Assembly: GCF_029433855.1 (NCBI RefSeq)
Contig: NZ_JAROAU010000003.1
Span: 2,705,024-2,769,023, forward strand
Direction: 5' to 3'
From: Candidatus Kosakonia sp. 282A-S69
GTDB taxonomy: Bacteria > Pseudomonadota > Gammaproteobacteria > Enterobacterales > Enterobacteriaceae
DNA: 64,000 nt
The notes beneath the pieces are model-generated. The model was not told the origin of the DNA. It worked only from the letters and a program-made list of their open reading frames with translations, and ran no database searches. The position numbers were made by a program, and so were the translations under genes. Positions 9,764-20,290 of this stretch are shown here, piece by piece. Positions within the stretch are counted from its first letter, which is position 1. Each line of letters starts with the position of its first letter.

Positions 9764-11493
9764 AATTCTGGCCCCAACCCGATGTAAAACTGCAACCCAT
9801 GCTCCTCTTTATCGCCGACGGGTACCGCTAGATCGAGCTTGATCGGCCCGACCGGCGACTGCCAGCGCACGCCGACGCCGGTGCCGGTTTTAAAGTTGCT
9901 GCGGCGGATATCGCTCACCGCTTCACCGCTATCTACAAACACCGCGCCCCACCATTTGCCGGTGACGTTGTACTGGTACTCCAGCGAGCCGGTTGCCAGT
10001 TTCGATGCCCCGATCAGTTTGCCGCGTTCGTTTTCCGGGGAGATCGATTTGTATTTATAGCCGCGAATACTGCGATCGCCCCCGGCGAAGAAGCGCAGAT
10101 CCGGCGGAACGCGCTGGAAATCACCGGTTTCGATCCAGCCAAGATTGCCGCGCGCGATGAAGCGGTGGCGATCGTAGAGCGTGCGGATCCAGACGTTCTG
10201 CGCCTGCAGGACGAGGAAGTCGACATCCGATCCCCAGGCGGTATTGGAGTAATCGACCGAATAGCGCTGGGAATCGCCCCAGGTTGGCATCAGCCCCCCG
10301 CGCGAGCGGGTACGGCTGACCATCACTCCAGGGTAGAGCAACATAGTGGTGTTGGTGACGTTGGCCTGAGTAAAGTGATCGAGGCTCCAGCGCAGGTTAA
10401 TTGCCCGCTGCCAGCCGCTGGAGAGATCCCAGTAACGCGACAGCGCGAGCGTCGTCGAGTCCGCTTCCGTATCGTTGAGATCGGTACGCTTAAACCCGCC
10501 CTGCACCAGGTAGTACTGCTCCAGCGGATTTTTCAACAGCGGCATCTTGTAGCTGAAATCGAGCTGCTGCTCAGGCGCCGAGACGCTCATACTGGTGGTA
10601 AAGCTGTGCCCGTAGGAGTTGACCCACGGTTTTTTCCACGTCGCTTTAACGCGCGGCCCGACATCGGTGGAGTAGCCGACGCCAGTTTCAATGGTGTTTT
10701 CCGTGCGCGGCGAGACCACGCCTCTGAGCGGCAGCACCTTAGTCTTACGCGCTTTGTCGAACTCCGGCGCAACAATCACCGAGTTAAACCAGCCGGTGGC
10801 GGAGAGGCGGCGGTTAAGCTCCGCCAGATCCTGGGTCTGGTAATAATCCCCCTCATGGAAAGGAATGAGATTTTGCAGATATTCGTCGCGAATTTGCGAT
10901 CCCTGGAAGGTGACATCGCCGAAGCGGTAACGCTGACCGCTGTCATAATCGATATCCCAGAAGGCCTGGCGGCGATCCAGCGCGATACCCAGCTGGCTTT
11001 TGTTGAACTGGCTGTCGAAGTAGCCTTTGCGCAGCGCGACGTTGGTCAGGGATTTTTTAAAGCTGTCATAGTCGTGGTGGTTTAACACCGTACCGATAGC
11101 CGGGCGCTTTTTGAGCAGCGAAAGGTAGTCGCTGTCGGTGCGCGCGCCGCCGCGCAGGATCACCTTATTGCCGCCGATGCGCACAGGCTCACCCGCCGAA
11201 ACACGGGCGATCAGCACCTGGCGCCCCTTCTCCGGCGGTGGACGCAGTTCGAAAACAATGGTTGGCTCGTAGTAGCCTAACGCTTTCAACCCTTCCCGGA
11301 TGGCATCGTCAACGCGCGCCTGGAAGCGGCGGTCGGGCGTCACTTCATCACTCTGGATAGTCGACAATTGGGCGCGCACATTTTTCTGCAGTTGCCCGGT
11401 TAACCCCTCAAGTTGCAATCGCACATTGGCGGCGAATGCCGTTTCGCTCACCAGCAACAAACCGGCAAAACATAAAAGACGGATCTTTGGCAC
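9760..11493 (-). CDS. tamA: TamA, Omp85-family outer-membrane barrel
   Basis: Outer-membrane BamA-like protein with a signal peptide ending SETAFA, three POTRA domains (about residues 22-265) and a 16-strand barrel ending in [11 protein letters not shown]. The barrel motifs [13 protein letters not shown] (lid-lock loop 6) and GAVFVDSG are visible. The open frame runs back to 11676, but a GTG at 11493 preceded by AGGAGAG gives 577 residues, the E. coli length, starting at the signal peptide. First gene of the tamA-tamB-ytfP operon, divergent from msrA as in E. coli. Confidence 0.95.
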   Translation of the reverse strand: MPKIRLLCFAGLLLVSETAFAANVRLQLEGLTGQLQKNVRAQLSTIQSDEVTPDRRFQARVDDAIREGLKALGYYEPTIVFELRPPPEKGRQVLIARVSAGEPVRIGGNKVILRGGARTDSDYLSLLKKRPAIGTVLNHHDYDSFKKSLTNVALRKGYFDSQFNKSQLGIALDRRQAFWDIDYDSGQRYRFGDVTFQGSQIRDEYLQNLIPFHEGDYYQTQDLAELNRRLSATGWFNSVIVAPEFDKARKTKVLPLRGVVSPRTENTIETGVGYSTDVGPRVKATWKKPWVNSYGHSFTTSMSVSAPEQQLDFSYKMPLLKNPLEQYYLVQGGFKRTDLNDTEADSTTLALSRYWDLSSGWQRAINLRWSLDHFTQANVTNTTMLLYPGVMVSRTRSRGGLMPTWGDSQRYSVDYSNTAWGSDVDFLVLQAQNVWIRTLYDRHRFIARGNLGWIETGDFQRVPPDLRFFAGGDRSIRGYKYKSISPENERGKLIGASKLATGSLEYQYNVTGKWWGAVFVDSGEAVSDIRRSNFKTGTGVGVRWQSPVGPIKLDLAVPVGDKEEHGLQFYIGLGPEL

Positions 11494-11592
11494 GTTCTCT
11501 CCTGAATATCCTCGCTCCCACTCCTGGAAGGAAACGTAAGCGCAGCTCCGCGCTGGGCCTGATTGTGCCACGACAGCAGCAGCCAGGCTGAT

Positions 11593-11613
11593 AAAAAACC
11601 CTTTTATCGGGTT
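11593..11613 (-). terminator. Terminator-like hairpin in the tamA 5' region
   Basis: On the minus strand AACCC-N7-GGGTT is followed by a run of six T. It lies about 100 bases upstream of the tamA start, inside the tamA-msrA divergent gap. The stem is only five pairs, so it could be a weak attenuator or chance. Confidence 0.3.
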
Positions 11614-11739
11614 GAAAAACGGACGACTAGCCCAAAATTTCTTATGTTTAAATCTAGTCTGATTTAGGTCGTACATTGTGTTAAAACACCATCCTTAACA
11701 CAACCCTAACCGCAATGACACTCGCCGGGAGGTATTACC

Positions 11740-12384
11740 GTGAGCCTGTTCGATAAAAATAACCTTGTTTCTCAGTCTGATGCTCTGCCCGGACGCCCGA
11801 CGCCGATGCCTGTCGCCAGTTTACACGCTGTTAACGAGCACTCGATGACACATGTGCCGGAAGGGATGGAGGTGGCGATTTTCGCCATGGGCTGCTTCTG
11901 GGGCGTTGAACGCCTCTTCTGGCAGCGTGAAGGGGTGTACAGCACCGCCGCAGGTTACACCGGCGGCTACACGCCAAACCCGACCTACCGCGAAGTGTGC
12001 AGCGGCCAGACCGGTCATGCCGAAGCGGTACGCGTGGTTTACGATCCGCAAGTGGTGAGCTACGAGCAGCTGTTGCAGATCTTCTGGGAAAACCACGATC
12101 CGGCGCAGGGGATGCGTCAGGGCAATGACCGTGGGACGCAATACCGCTCCGCCATCTATCCGCTCACCCCGGAGCAGGACGCCGCCGCACGCGAAAGCCT
12201 GACGCGCTTCCAGGCCGCCATGCGTGAAGCGGGCGACGCGCGCACCGTCACCACCGAGATCGCCAGCGCAAAACCCTTCTATTACGCGGAAGACGATCAC
12301 CAGCAATATCTCTACAAAAATCCGCAGGGCTATTGCGGGATCGGCGGCATCGGTGTGTGCTTGCCGCCGCAGCTTAATCCCTAA
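11740..12384 (+). CDS. msrA: Peptide methionine sulfoxide reductase MsrA
   Basis: Cytoplasmic repair enzyme that reduces methionine-S-sulfoxide in proteins, recycled by thioredoxin. 214 residues (212 in E. coli). It starts with GTG at 11740, preceded by GGGAGG at 11727-11732. The catalytic cysteine sits in [12 protein letters not shown] near residue 52; [15 protein letters not shown] and the C-terminal cysteines in [14 protein letters not shown] complete the three-cysteine relay. Divergent from tamA, as in E. coli. Confidence 0.97.
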   Translation: MSLFDKNNLVSQSDALPGRPTPMPVASLHAVNEHSMTHVPEGMEVAIFAMGCFWGVERLFWQREGVYSTAAGYTGGYTPNPTYREVCSGQTGHAEAVRVVYDPQVVSYEQLLQIFWENHDPAQGMRQGNDRGTQYRSAIYPLTPEQDAAARESLTRFQAAMREAGDARTVTTEIASAKPFYYAEDDHQQYLYKNPQGYCGIGGIGVCLPPQLNP

Positions 12385-12451
12385 ATAAAGCAGGGAATAG
12401 GCGACGAAAAGTAGCGAAATTAGCCGCTGGCAGGCTGTAACAGGCTTACGC

Positions 12452-12457
12452 TATACT
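12452..12457 (+). promoter_or_regulatory. Possible -10 of the paeA promoter
   Basis: TATACT about 105 bases upstream of the paeA ATG, followed by a GC-rich hairpin (GCCGG...CCGGC, about 12469-12493) in the leader. No clear -35 is seen. Confidence 0.35.
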
Positions 12458-12563
12458 AACGGCGAAATTGCCGGTCCACCGCTTCGGGCCGGCATTCATT
12501 GTGTTTACCACATGGATTTTCTAAAAAACCCTTCCGAGGATCCGGTTAATAGCTGGATAAATT

Positions 12564-13898
12564 ATGTTAAACAGTATCTTAGTCATACTCTGTCTGATCG
12601 CGGTGAGTGCGTTTTTCTCGTTATCTGAGATCTCGCTCGCCGCATCGCGAAAAATCAAACTTAAACTGCTTGCCGATGATGGCAACATCAACGCACAACG
12701 CATCCTGAAGATGCAGGAAAATCCCGGCACCTTCTTCACCGTGGTGCAAATCGGCCTTAACGCCGTCGCCATTTTGGGTGGTATCGTCGGTGACGCCGCC
12801 TTCTCCCCCGCGTTTTATAACCTGCTGCTCAATGTTGTTTCACCGGAGCTTGCCGACCAGCTGAGCTTTATCATCTCCTTCTCGCTGGTCACGGGTCTCT
12901 TCATCCTGTTTGCTGATTTGACGCCGAAACGCATCGGTATGATTGCGCCCGAAGTTGTGGCTTTGCGCATCATCAACCCGATGCGCTTCTGTCTCTTCGT
13001 TTTCCGCCCGCTGGTCTGGTTCTTTAACGGTATGGCGAACGTCATTTTCCGCATCTTCAAACTGCCGATGGTGCGCAAAGATGACATCACCTCTGACGAT
13101 ATCTATGCCGTGGTGGAAGCCGGTGCGTTAGCCGGGGTGCTGCGTAAGCAGGAGCATGAACTGATTGAGAACGTGTTTGAACTCGAGTCGCGCACCGTAC
13201 CCTCGTCGATGACCTCACGTGAAAACGTTATCTGGTTCGATCTGCATGAAGATGAGCAGAGCCTGAAAAATAAAGTGTCGGAGCATCCGCACTCGAAGTT
13301 TCTGGTCTGTAATGGCGATATCGACCATATCGTCGGCTATGTTGATTCGAAAGATCTGCTTAACCGCGTACTGGCGAACCAGAGCATGGCGCTTAACAGC
13401 GGTGTGCAGATCCGCAACACGCTGATTGTGCCGGACACGCTGACGCTCTCAGAAGCGCTGGAGAGTTTCAAAACCGCGGGCGAAGACTTCGCGGTGATCA
13501 TGAACGAATATGCGCTGGTGGTGGGGGTGATTACCCTGAACGACGTGATGACCACCCTGATGGGCGATCTGGTCGGCCAGGTGGAGGAGATGATCGTCGC
13601 CCGTGATGAAAACTCATGGCTGATCGATGGCGGTACGCCGATTGACGACGTGATGCGCGTGCTGGATATCGACGAGTTCCCGCAGTCTGGCAACTATGAA
13701 ACCATCGGCGGTTTTATGATGTTTATGCTGCGTAAAATCCCGAAACGTACCGATGCGGTGAAGTTCTCCGGCTACAAATTCGAAGTGGTGGATATCGATA
13801 ACTACCGCATCGATCAGCTGCTGGTGACGCGCATTGATGCCCGCACCGCGGTGCTGACGCCGAAATTACCGGATATGGAAGATAAAGGCGCGGCATAA
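12564..13898 (+). CDS. paeA: PaeA (YtfL), CNNM/CorC-family membrane protein linked to polyamine export
   Basis: Inner-membrane protein of the UPF0053 family, 444 residues. An N-terminal CNNM/DUF21 region with about four helices (residues 1-190) is followed by paired CBS domains (about 200-345) and a C-terminal CorC_HlyC domain. The Salmonella orthologue PaeA is reported to export cadaverine and putrescine and to be needed for stationary-phase survival; older annotation as a hemolysin is by domain name only. ATG at 12564, after a long leader. It ends at a strong terminator. Confidence 0.93.
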   Translation: MLNSILVILCLIAVSAFFSLSEISLAASRKIKLKLLADDGNINAQRILKMQENPGTFFTVVQIGLNAVAILGGIVGDAAFSPAFYNLLLNVVSPELADQLSFIISFSLVTGLFILFADLTPKRIGMIAPEVVALRIINPMRFCLFVFRPLVWFFNGMANVIFRIFKLPMVRKDDITSDDIYAVVEAGALAGVLRKQEHELIENVFELESRTVPSSMTSRENVIWFDLHEDEQSLKNKVSEHPHSKFLVCNGDIDHIVGYVDSKDLLNRVLANQSMALNSGVQIRNTLIVPDTLTLSEALESFKTAGEDFAVIMNEYALVVGVITLNDVMTTLMGDLVGQVEEMIVARDENSWLIDGGTPIDDVMRVLDIDEFPQSGNYETIGGFMMFMLRKIPKRTDAVKFSGYKFEVVDIDNYRIDQLLVTRIDARTAVLTPKLPDMEDKGAA

Positions 13899-13918
13899 CG
13901 CCAGAAGCAGAAACATCA

Positions 13919-13943
13919 ACGGCCCCTGTGGGGCCGTTTTTTA
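13919..13943 (+). terminator. paeA terminator
   Basis: Inverted repeat ACGGCCC / GGGCCGT (13919-13937) followed by TTTTTT, 20 bases past the paeA stop. It also faces the end of the convergent ytfK. Confidence 0.85.
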
Positions 13944-13973
13944 TAGGACTTTATTACTGCATAGCACAACAGA

Positions 13974-14180
13974 TTACGCCATGTCGGTCTGCAGGCGCAG
14001 AACCTGGCGGTTAACTTCAGACATCACAGAGAAGTGCTGTTTGTCTTTCACTTTCGGCAGAAGGATCTTGCCCTTATCAAACTCGAAAGCGCCAACGTCC
14101 TTGATATACAACCGTCCACGGAACAGGATCTTGACGTACTTAGCCACCTGAAGTGGGTTGTAACGCTGGAAAATTTTCAT
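13974..14180 (-). CDS. ytfK: YtfK, small stringent-response modulator
   Basis: 68-residue DUF1107 protein, nearly identical to E. coli YtfK ([17 protein letters not shown]...). In E. coli it binds SpoT and shifts its activity toward (p)ppGpp synthesis during phosphate or fatty-acid starvation. The open frame extends upstream to 14279, but the AGGAGAG just before 14180 and the homologue's length fix the start there. Basic and soluble. Divergent from ytfJ, convergent with paeA. Confidence 0.95.
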   Translation of the reverse strand: MKIFQRYNPLQVAKYVKILFRGRLYIKDVGAFEFDKGKILLPKVKDKQHFSVMSEVNRQVLRLQTDMA

Positions 14181-14516
14181 TCTTCTATCTCTCCTGTAAA
14201 ACAGATTACGCCCTTGCGGTCCCACATTTGGTCCGACGTTGATGAGCGCAAATTTTGTTGCCCAGTGACTATAGTCCACAACATGACCGATACATAGTCT
14301 GAATGGGTTTATTTACCTTTTGATGACAATTAATCAGAATTTTCTTTTCAAACCCTGAAACTTCGCAGTATAAGCCTACGTTTTTTAACCGATATGTGCG
14401 TTAACCCGCAAACTGGCATCCCCATTGCGGGAAAACCCTATTGATCGCACATATGATTAAACTGCCGTACCGAGTGGTCGGATCACCTGCATATAAACAT
14501 GAGAGACGGAGACACC
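14181..14516. other. ytfK-ytfJ divergent gap with a nested inverted repeat
   Basis: 336 bases without a gene. A minus-strand TATAGT (14273-14268) could be the ytfK -10. Near ytfJ lies a nested inverted repeat. The outer arms ATATGTGCG (14392-14400) and CGCACATAT (14446-14454) enclose inner arms CCCGCAA (14405-14411) and TTGCGGG (14425-14431). All arms are perfect. This could fold in the ytfJ leader or form an extended operator. Confidence 0.55.
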
Positions 14517-15074
14517 ATGACCCTACGTAACATTCTGGCAGCGACATGCTTGTTACTGCCGCTGGTCGCTTCAGCGCATAACTTTGAAACCAACCAGCGC
14601 GTGCCGCCTGTGGGCGTTGCCGACCGCGGGGAGTTGCTGCTGAATAATGACAAGTTTAGCTATAAAAACTGGAATAGCGCGCAACTGCCAGGAAAAGTGC
14701 GCGTGGTGATGCATATTGCCGGTCGCACCTCGGCAAAAGAGAAGAATGCCGCGCTGATTGAGGCCATCAAAAGCGCCAACCTGCCGCACGACAGATACCA
14801 GACCACAACCATTGTGAACACCGATGACGCCATCCCTGGCAGCGCGATGTTTGTGCGCAGCAGCCTTGAGAGCAATAAAAAGCTCTATCCGTGGTCACAA
14901 TTTATTGTCGACAGCGAAGGTTCGGTGCGTAAAGCCTGGCAGCTGGAAGAGAAAGGTTCCGCCATTGTGGTGCTCGATAAAGAGGGGCGCGTAGAGTTTG
15001 CGAAAGATGGCAGCCTGAGCCAGCAAGAGGTGCAGCAGGTGGTTGCCCTGCTGCATAAACTGCTCAGTAAATAG
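14517..15074 (+). CDS. ytfJ: YtfJ, periplasmic thioredoxin-like protein
   Basis: 185-residue exported protein of the YtfJ family (184 in E. coli). The signal peptide [20 protein letters not shown] is followed by a thioredoxin-like fold without a CxxC motif. Conserved stretches include [16 protein letters not shown] and [15 protein letters not shown] at 14517 is chosen over an in-frame upstream ATG at 14499 because GGAG lies just before it and the signal peptide begins there. Function unknown. Its end overlaps the end of the convergent cysQ by 11 bases. Confidence 0.93.
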   Translation: MTLRNILAATCLLLPLVASAHNFETNQRVPPVGVADRGELLLNNDKFSYKNWNSAQLPGKVRVVMHIAGRTSAKEKNAALIEAIKSANLPHDRYQTTTIVNTDDAIPGSAMFVRSSLESNKKLYPWSQFIVDSEGSVRKAWQLEEKGSAIVVLDKEGRVEFAKDGSLSQQEVQQVVALLHKLLSK

Positions 15075-15807
15075 AGACGCGAAAGCCGGGGTTAAGGAAG
15101 GATTCACGCGGGGTGTAGTCGAGTGTGCGCCCCTTCCAGTCGTGAACGTGCGCCCCGGCCGCCACCGCCACCGCATGGCCGGCCGCCGTATCCCAGACGC
15201 TGGTCGGCCCAAAGCGTGGATAGAGCTGCGCTTTCCCCTCGGCCACCAGGCAGAACTTCAGTGATGAACCAATCGCCGTAGTTTGATGCTCGCCCAGCTG
15301 GTGCAGATACTCCTCCAGCTCCGGATCGTTCGAGTGCGAGCGGCTAATCACCACCAGCGGCGGTCGCGCATCACGCACCTGAATCGGCTGGCGATGACCG
15401 CCCTCCTCTTTCCACGCGTTGCCCTCTGCGGCGGCGTACATCACATCAAGCACCGGGGCATAGACCACGCCCATCACCGGTTTGCCCTGCTCAATCAGCG
15501 CGATGTTGACGGTAAACTCACCGTTACGCTTGATAAACTCTTTAGTGCCGTCGAGCGGGTCCACCAGCCAGAAGCGCTGCCAGCGCTGGCGCGTCTCCCA
15601 GGCGGGAGGATCTTCTTCAGACAGCACCGGGATATCCGCAGCCAGCGCCTGTAATCCGCGTACAATCACATGGTGCGCGGCGATATCTGCCGCCGTCACC
15701 GGCGAATCATCCACTTTACTGGTTACATCCATCGGCTGATGGCCGTCGTATACCTGCATAATGGCATCGCCCGCTTCGCGCGCGAGCTGACAAATTGCTT
15801 CTAACAT
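15064..15807 (-). CDS. cysQ: CysQ, 3'(2'),5'-bisphosphate nucleotidase
   Basis: Removes the 3'-phosphate from PAP and PAPS, preventing build-up of these sulfate-assimilation intermediates; lithium-sensitive inositol-monophosphatase fold, membrane-associated in E. coli. 247 residues. Metal-binding motifs are visible: SEEDPP near residue 68, [10 protein letters not shown] near 88, and WDTAAGHAV near 207. The ATG at 15807, with AGAGAGG five bases upstream, is preferred to the in-frame GTG at 15813. Confidence 0.96.
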   Translation of the reverse strand: MLEAICQLAREAGDAIMQVYDGHQPMDVTSKVDDSPVTAADIAAHHVIVRGLQALAADIPVLSEEDPPAWETRQRWQRFWLVDPLDGTKEFIKRNGEFTVNIALIEQGKPVMGVVYAPVLDVMYAAAEGNAWKEEGGHRQPIQVRDARPPLVVISRSHSNDPELEEYLHQLGEHQTTAIGSSLKFCLVAEGKAQLYPRFGPTSVWDTAAGHAVAVAAGAHVHDWKGRTLDYTPRESFLNPGFRVSIY

Positions 15808-15995
15808 ATCCACCTCTCTCTGTGCAGTGGTGTGTAACTCATTGTTTTACTTATATCGCATTGCGCCGGGATCTGCCAACTGTGAGAGGGATTGCAGTTT
15901 CATTGCTCACTTTTATGGCACTATTCACAATTCTGTAAGCAACACACTGTACATAACACTTTCTTTTGTGGCTTAGATCGAAAAGGACGCCTCTG

Positions 15996-17939
15996 ATGAT
16001 TAAGTTTAGTGCAACGCTTTTGGCCACGCTGATTGCGGCCAGCGCGCAAGCGGCAACGGTGGATTTACGCATAATGGAAACCACTGATTTGCATAGCAAT
16101 ATGATGGATTTTGACTACTACAAAGACTCGGCAACGGAAAAATTTGGCCTGGTGCGCACCGCCAGCCTGATTAATGCCGCGCGCGGCGAAGTGAAAAACA
16201 GTGTGCTGGTCGATAACGGCGACTTAATCCAGGGCAGCCCGCTGGGCGACTATATGGCGGCAAAGGGGCTGAAAAAAGGTGAAATTCATCCGGTCTACAA
16301 AGCGCTCAACACCCTTGATTACGCGGTCGGCAACCTCGGTAACCACGAATTTAACTACGGGCTGGATTACCTGCATATGGCGCTGTCCGGAGCGAAATTC
16401 CCCTATGTAAACGCCAATATCATCGACGCCAAAACCCATAAACCGCTCTTTACCCCTTATCTCATCAAAGAGACGCCGGTGGTGGATAAAGAGGGTAAAA
16501 CCCATACCCTGCGTATCGGTTACATTGGCTTCGTACCGCCGCAGATTATGGTGTGGGACAAAGCCAATCTGAGCGGGAAAGTGACGGTGAACGACATCAC
16601 GGAAACCGCCCGTCACTATGTGCCGGAGATGCGCGCGAAAGGCGCCGATCTGGTGGTCGTCGTCGCCCACTCTGGCCTCTCGGCGGAGCCCTATCAGGCG
16701 ATGGCGGAGAACTCCGTTTACTATCTCAGCCAGGTGCCGGGCGTTGATGCGATCCTGTTTGGTCACGCGCATGCCGTCTTCCCGGGCAAAGAGTTTGCCG
16801 CCATCAAAGGCGCAGATATCAGTAAAGGGACGCTGAACGGTATTCCGGCGGTGATGCCGGGCATGTGGGGCGATCACCTCGGCGTGGTCGACCTGGTGCT
16901 GAATAACGATGCCGGTAAGTGGAAAGTGAGCGACGCGAAAGCGCAAGCGCGCCCGATTTATGACGCCGCCGCGAAGAAAGCGCTGGTGGGCGAAGATGCG
17001 AAGCTGGTGCAGATCCTTAAACACGATCACGATGCCACCCGCGAGTTTGTCGGTAAACCGATTGGCAAATCGGCAGACAACATGTACAGCTACCTGTCGC
17101 TGGTGCAGGACGATCCCACCGTTCAGGTAGTGAACAACGCGCAGAAGGCCTATGTTGAGCACTTTATTCAGGGCGATCCGGATCTGGCGAAGCTGCCGGT
17201 GCTCTCTGCCGCCGCGCCCTTTAAAGCCGGCGGGCGTAAAAACGATCCGGCCAGCTTTGTCGAAGTGGAAAAGGGGCAGCTCACCTTCCGCAACGCCGCC
17301 GATCTCTACCTCTACCCCAATACGCTGGTGGTGGTGAAAGCGACCGGCAAAGAGGTGAAAGAGTGGCTCGAGTGCTCGGCCGGGCAGTTCAACCAGATCG
17401 ATCCCAATAGCGACAAGCCGCAGAACTTAATCAACTGGGACGGTTTCCGCACCTATAACTTCGACGTTATCGACGGCGTGAAGTACCAGATTGATGTCAC
17501 CCAGCCAGCGCGCTATGACGGCGAATGCCAGAGCATCAATCCGCAGGCGGAGCGCATTAAGAACCTGACCTTTGACGGCAAGCCCATCGATCCGAATGCG
17601 GTTTTCCTCGTTGCGACCAATAACTACCGCGCTTACGGCGGCAAGTTTGCCGGTACCGGCGACAGCCATATCGCCTTCGCCTCACCGGATGAGAACCGCG
17701 CGGTGCTGGCGAAGTGGATCAGCGATGAGACGCAGCGTGCGGGGGAGATCCACCCGGCGGCGGACAACAACTGGCGTCTGGCACCGATCACCAGTAGCCA
17801 CAAGCTGGATATTCGCTTTGAAACTGCGCCAACGGCGAAAGCCGCCGCGTTTATCAAGGAGAAAGCGCAGTATCCGATGCAGAAAGTCGGCACCGACGAG
17901 ATCGGTTTCGCTCTCTATAGCATCGATTTACGCAAGTAA
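15996..17939 (+). CDS. cpdB: CpdB, periplasmic 2',3'-cyclic-nucleotide 2'-phosphodiesterase/3'-nucleotidase
   Basis: Periplasmic enzyme that opens 2',3'-cyclic nucleotides and dephosphorylates 3'-nucleotides so nucleosides can be imported. 647 residues, the E. coli length, from the ATG at 15996 with AAAAGGA at 15981-15987. Signal peptide ends ASAQA. The metallophosphoesterase domain (about 20-300) shows [25 protein letters not shown] and GHAHAVFPG. The 5'-nucleotidase C-terminal domain (about 370-600) includes [10 protein letters not shown]. It ends at a terminator shared with ytfH. Confidence 0.97.
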   Translation: MIKFSATLLATLIAASAQAATVDLRIMETTDLHSNMMDFDYYKDSATEKFGLVRTASLINAARGEVKNSVLVDNGDLIQGSPLGDYMAAKGLKKGEIHPVYKALNTLDYAVGNLGNHEFNYGLDYLHMALSGAKFPYVNANIIDAKTHKPLFTPYLIKETPVVDKEGKTHTLRIGYIGFVPPQIMVWDKANLSGKVTVNDITETARHYVPEMRAKGADLVVVVAHSGLSAEPYQAMAENSVYYLSQVPGVDAILFGHAHAVFPGKEFAAIKGADISKGTLNGIPAVMPGMWGDHLGVVDLVLNNDAGKWKVSDAKAQARPIYDAAAKKALVGEDAKLVQILKHDHDATREFVGKPIGKSADNMYSYLSLVQDDPTVQVVNNAQKAYVEHFIQGDPDLAKLPVLSAAAPFKAGGRKNDPASFVEVEKGQLTFRNAADLYLYPNTLVVVKATGKEVKEWLECSAGQFNQIDPNSDKPQNLINWDGFRTYNFDVIDGVKYQIDVTQPARYDGECQSINPQAERIKNLTFDGKPIDPNAVFLVATNNYRAYGGKFAGTGDSHIAFASPDENRAVLAKWISDETQRAGEIHPAADNNWRLAPITSSHKLDIRFETAPTAKAAAFIKEKAQYPMQKVGTDEIGFALYSIDLRK

Positions 17940-17944
17940 GCAGC

Positions 17945-17984
17945 TAACCCGTAGCCGCCAGTTCCGCTCACGGCTGCGGGTTTA
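17945..17984. terminator. Terminator between cpdB and ytfH
   Basis: Imperfect inverted repeat AACCCGTAGCCG / CGGCTGCGGGTT followed by TTATT, directly between the convergent cpdB and ytfH ends. Confidence 0.6.
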
Positions 17985-18380
17985 TTACGCCACATCGCGC
18001 TCGCGATGATGGGTCAACACCGCGGGCAAGTTCAGCTCAATCCAGTCTGCCAGCGCGGCAACCTTTTCACTCACCTGCTCGCCGAGCGGCGTCAGGCTAT
18101 ATTCAACATGTGGCGGCACCACCGGAAAGGCGACGCGGTTAACAAAACCATCCTGCTCCAGCCACTGCAGGCTCTGCGCCAGCATCTTTTCACTGACACC
18201 GCCCATCTTGCGGCGCAGATCGCTAAAGCGGTGCGTCCCTTCGCGCAGGGCGACCAGAATTAAGACGCCCCAGCGGCTGGTGACGTGTTTCAGCACATCC
18301 CGGGAGGGACACTGCTCGGCGAAGAGATTGCCGTCGCGCATCTGTTCGCTCAGGGTTTGCGGGCGAGTTTGCTGTTTCAT
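17985..18380 (-). CDS. ytfH: YtfH (QorR-like), HxlR-family redox regulator
   Basis: 131-residue winged-helix regulator of the HxlR/DUF24 family. The conserved N-terminal cysteine in EQCPSRDVLKHVTSRWG (near residue 24) is the usual thiol sensor. The helix-turn-helix RFSDLRRKMGGVSEKML and wing HVEYSLTPLG follow. Divergent from the quinone reductase qorB, the typical arrangement for HxlR repressors that sense quinones or aldehydes and control the adjacent oxidoreductase. Control of qorB is inferred from this arrangement. Confidence 0.92.
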   Translation of the reverse strand: MKQQTRPQTLSEQMRDGNLFAEQCPSRDVLKHVTSRWGVLILVALREGTHRFSDLRRKMGGVSEKMLAQSLQWLEQDGFVNRVAFPVVPPHVEYSLTPLGEQVSEKVAALADWIELNLPAVLTHHRERDVA

Positions 18381-18463
18381 ACTTACCTTTTTGTACGTAC
18401 TTACTAAAAGTTAGTTAGAGTGCTAGCCTACCACAACACTTACCCCCACGCAGGAGAAACATC
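18381..18463. promoter_or_regulatory. ytfH-qorB divergent control region
   Basis: 83-base gap holding the palindrome GTACGTAC (18393-18400) and the inverted ACTTACTAAAAGT (from about 18399), plausible HxlR-type operator halves. AGGAGA before 18464 is the qorB ribosome-binding site. Confidence 0.45.
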
Positions 18464-19312
18464 ATGATTGCACTCACCGGCGCCACCGGCCAACTCGGCC
18501 AGTTTGTTGTAGAAGCCCTGTTAAAAACCGTTCCCGCAAAAGAGATTGTCGCCATTGTGCGTAACCCGGCGAAAGCCGAAGCGCTGAGCAAACAAGGCCT
18601 TATTGTTCGCCAGGGCGATTACAACGATCAGGCTGCCCTCACTCAGGCGCTGGCGGGCGTCGAAAAATTGCTGCTCATCTCCAGCAGCGAAGTTGGCCAG
18701 CGCGCCGCGCAGCACCGCAATGTGATCAACGCTGCGAAAGCCGCAGGGGTGAAATTTATCGCCTACACCAGCCTGCTGCATGCCGATACCTCGCCGCTTG
18801 GCCTGCACGCTGAACACGTGGAAACCGAAAAGCTGCTCGCCGAATCCGGCATTCCGTTTGCCCTGCTGCGTAACGGCTGGTACAGCGAAAACTACCTCGC
18901 GAGCGCACCTGCCGCGCTGGCGCACGGCGTCTTCCTCGGCGCGGCGGGCGAGGGAAAAATCGCCTCGGCAACGCGTGCCGATTATGCCGCTGCGGCTGCG
19001 CGCGTCATCAGCGAAGAGGGTCACGCTGGCAAGGTGTACGAACTGGCGGGCGACAGCGCCTGGACGCTGAGCGAACTGGCGGCGCTGCTGAGCGAGGCGA
19101 GCGGTAAAAAGGTGGTCTACCAGAACCTGAGCGAAGCCGATTTTGCCGCCGCGCTGAAAGGCGCAGGTTTGCCGGACGGGCTGGCAGAGATGCTGGCAGA
19201 TTCCGATATCGGTGCCTCAAAAGGCGGGCTGTTTGACGACAGCCAGACCCTGAGCAAACTGATCGGTCGCCCGACCACCTCGATCGCCGACAGCGTTAAC
19301 GATCTGATGTAA
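18464..19312 (+). CDS. qorB: QorB (YtfG), NAD(P)H:quinone oxidoreductase 2
   Basis: 282-residue NmrA-like atypical short-chain dehydrogenase that reduces quinones with NADPH. The Rossmann motif GATGQLGQFVVEALL is at residues 5-19, with LRNGWYSENYL near 140. Cytosolic. Divergent from the HxlR regulator ytfH, suggesting induction by quinone or electrophile stress. Confidence 0.94.
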   Translation: MIALTGATGQLGQFVVEALLKTVPAKEIVAIVRNPAKAEALSKQGLIVRQGDYNDQAALTQALAGVEKLLLISSSEVGQRAAQHRNVINAAKAAGVKFIAYTSLLHADTSPLGLHAEHVETEKLLAESGIPFALLRNGWYSENYLASAPAALAHGVFLGAAGEGKIASATRADYAAAAARVISEEGHAGKVYELAGDSAWTLSELAALLSEASGKKVVYQNLSEADFAAALKGAGLPDGLAEMLADSDIGASKGGLFDDSQTLSKLIGRPTTSIADSVNDLM

Positions 19313-19392
19313 CGTTAATAATTGGTTAAATTTTATAGCCTCTTACCGGGTCATCCCTAATAATAGTGAGCATGTTCCGGGGGAGGTGAAGT

Positions 19393-20217
19393 GTGGAAGG
19401 CGTACCTGAGCAGTTTATTGATGAGCGCGACAGCGCGCGGTTTCGCCACCTGGCGCAGTTGCCGGGAGTGGAGCTGTACCACGCGCACATTTCCCGTTAC
19501 GCCTTTGAGCCGCATACCCATGAAGCGTTTGGCATTGGTGCGATTGAAGCCGGTGCCGAACGCTTTCGCTATCGTGGGACGCAGCATGTTGCCCCGACCA
19601 ATGCGGTCGTCACCATGAATCCCGATGAGATCCACACCGGCGAAGCGGCGGGCGAAGAGGGGTGGCGCTACCGCATGGTCTATCTCGACCCCGATCTGCT
19701 CGAGCAGGTGACCGGCGTGCGCCACTGGTGGTTTCGCGATGTCACCCGACTCGATGCGCTGCGCGCCCGCCAGCTCTGCTCGCATATTTATGCCCTCTGG
19801 CATACCGACGATCCGCTGGCGCAACAGGGCGTGTTGCTCGATCTGATTGATACTTTTCGCCCGCTGGCGCAGCACGCCCCGCAGCGCCGGGAAGGCGCGC
19901 ACCGTTTTGAGCGCGTACGCGATTACCTGCATGACAACTATATGCGCAGCCTGACACTCGACGATCTCGCAAGCGTCGCGGCGCTCAGCCCCTACCACTT
20001 CCAGCGCCAGTTCAAAGCCCATTTTCACGTCACCCCGCACCAGATGCTGATGGCGATCCGCCTGTGGCGAGCCAAGCATTTTCTCACCCAGGGGATACCA
20101 GCGGCAGAGGTTGCCGCCCTCACTGGCCTGACGGATCAATCCCATCTTACCCGCGCCTTCACCCTGCGCTACGGAATTACCCCGGTACGCTACCAAAAGC
20201 AGGTTGTGCGCCGGTAA
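19393..20217 (+). CDS. AraC-family transcriptional regulator
   Basis: 274 residues with an N-terminal cupin-type sensing domain (FEPHTHEAFGIGAIEAG, near residues 38-54; MNPDEIHTGEAAG) and a C-terminal pair of helix-turn-helix motifs (SLTLDDLASVAALSPYHFQRQFK; RLWRAKHFLTQG; THLTRAFTLRYG-type second helix). GTG start at 19393 with GGGAGG upstream at 19381-19386. It lies 73 bases before ytfF in the same direction, and I do not recall an equivalent at this place in E. coli K-12. AraC genes of this type often control the adjacent exporter, so ytfF is the likely target. Ligand unknown. Confidence 0.85.
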   Translation: MEGVPEQFIDERDSARFRHLAQLPGVELYHAHISRYAFEPHTHEAFGIGAIEAGAERFRYRGTQHVAPTNAVVTMNPDEIHTGEAAGEEGWRYRMVYLDPDLLEQVTGVRHWWFRDVTRLDALRARQLCSHIYALWHTDDPLAQQGVLLDLIDTFRPLAQHAPQRREGAHRFERVRDYLHDNYMRSLTLDDLASVAALSPYHFQRQFKAHFHVTPHQMLMAIRLWRAKHFLTQGIPAAEVAALTGLTDQSHLTRAFTLRYGITPVRYQKQVVRR

Positions 20218-20290
20218 TGCGCAATCTCCTACAATACGCCCTCGTCCTGCTCCCCTACACTGGCGTGAACCAGATAAAAGAGGTGAAGAG

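Noticed and set aside
11494-11676. 61-codon N-terminal extension of tamA
   Set aside because: It is an open frame only; the GTG at 11493 has a strong ribosome site, begins the signal peptide and gives the family length.
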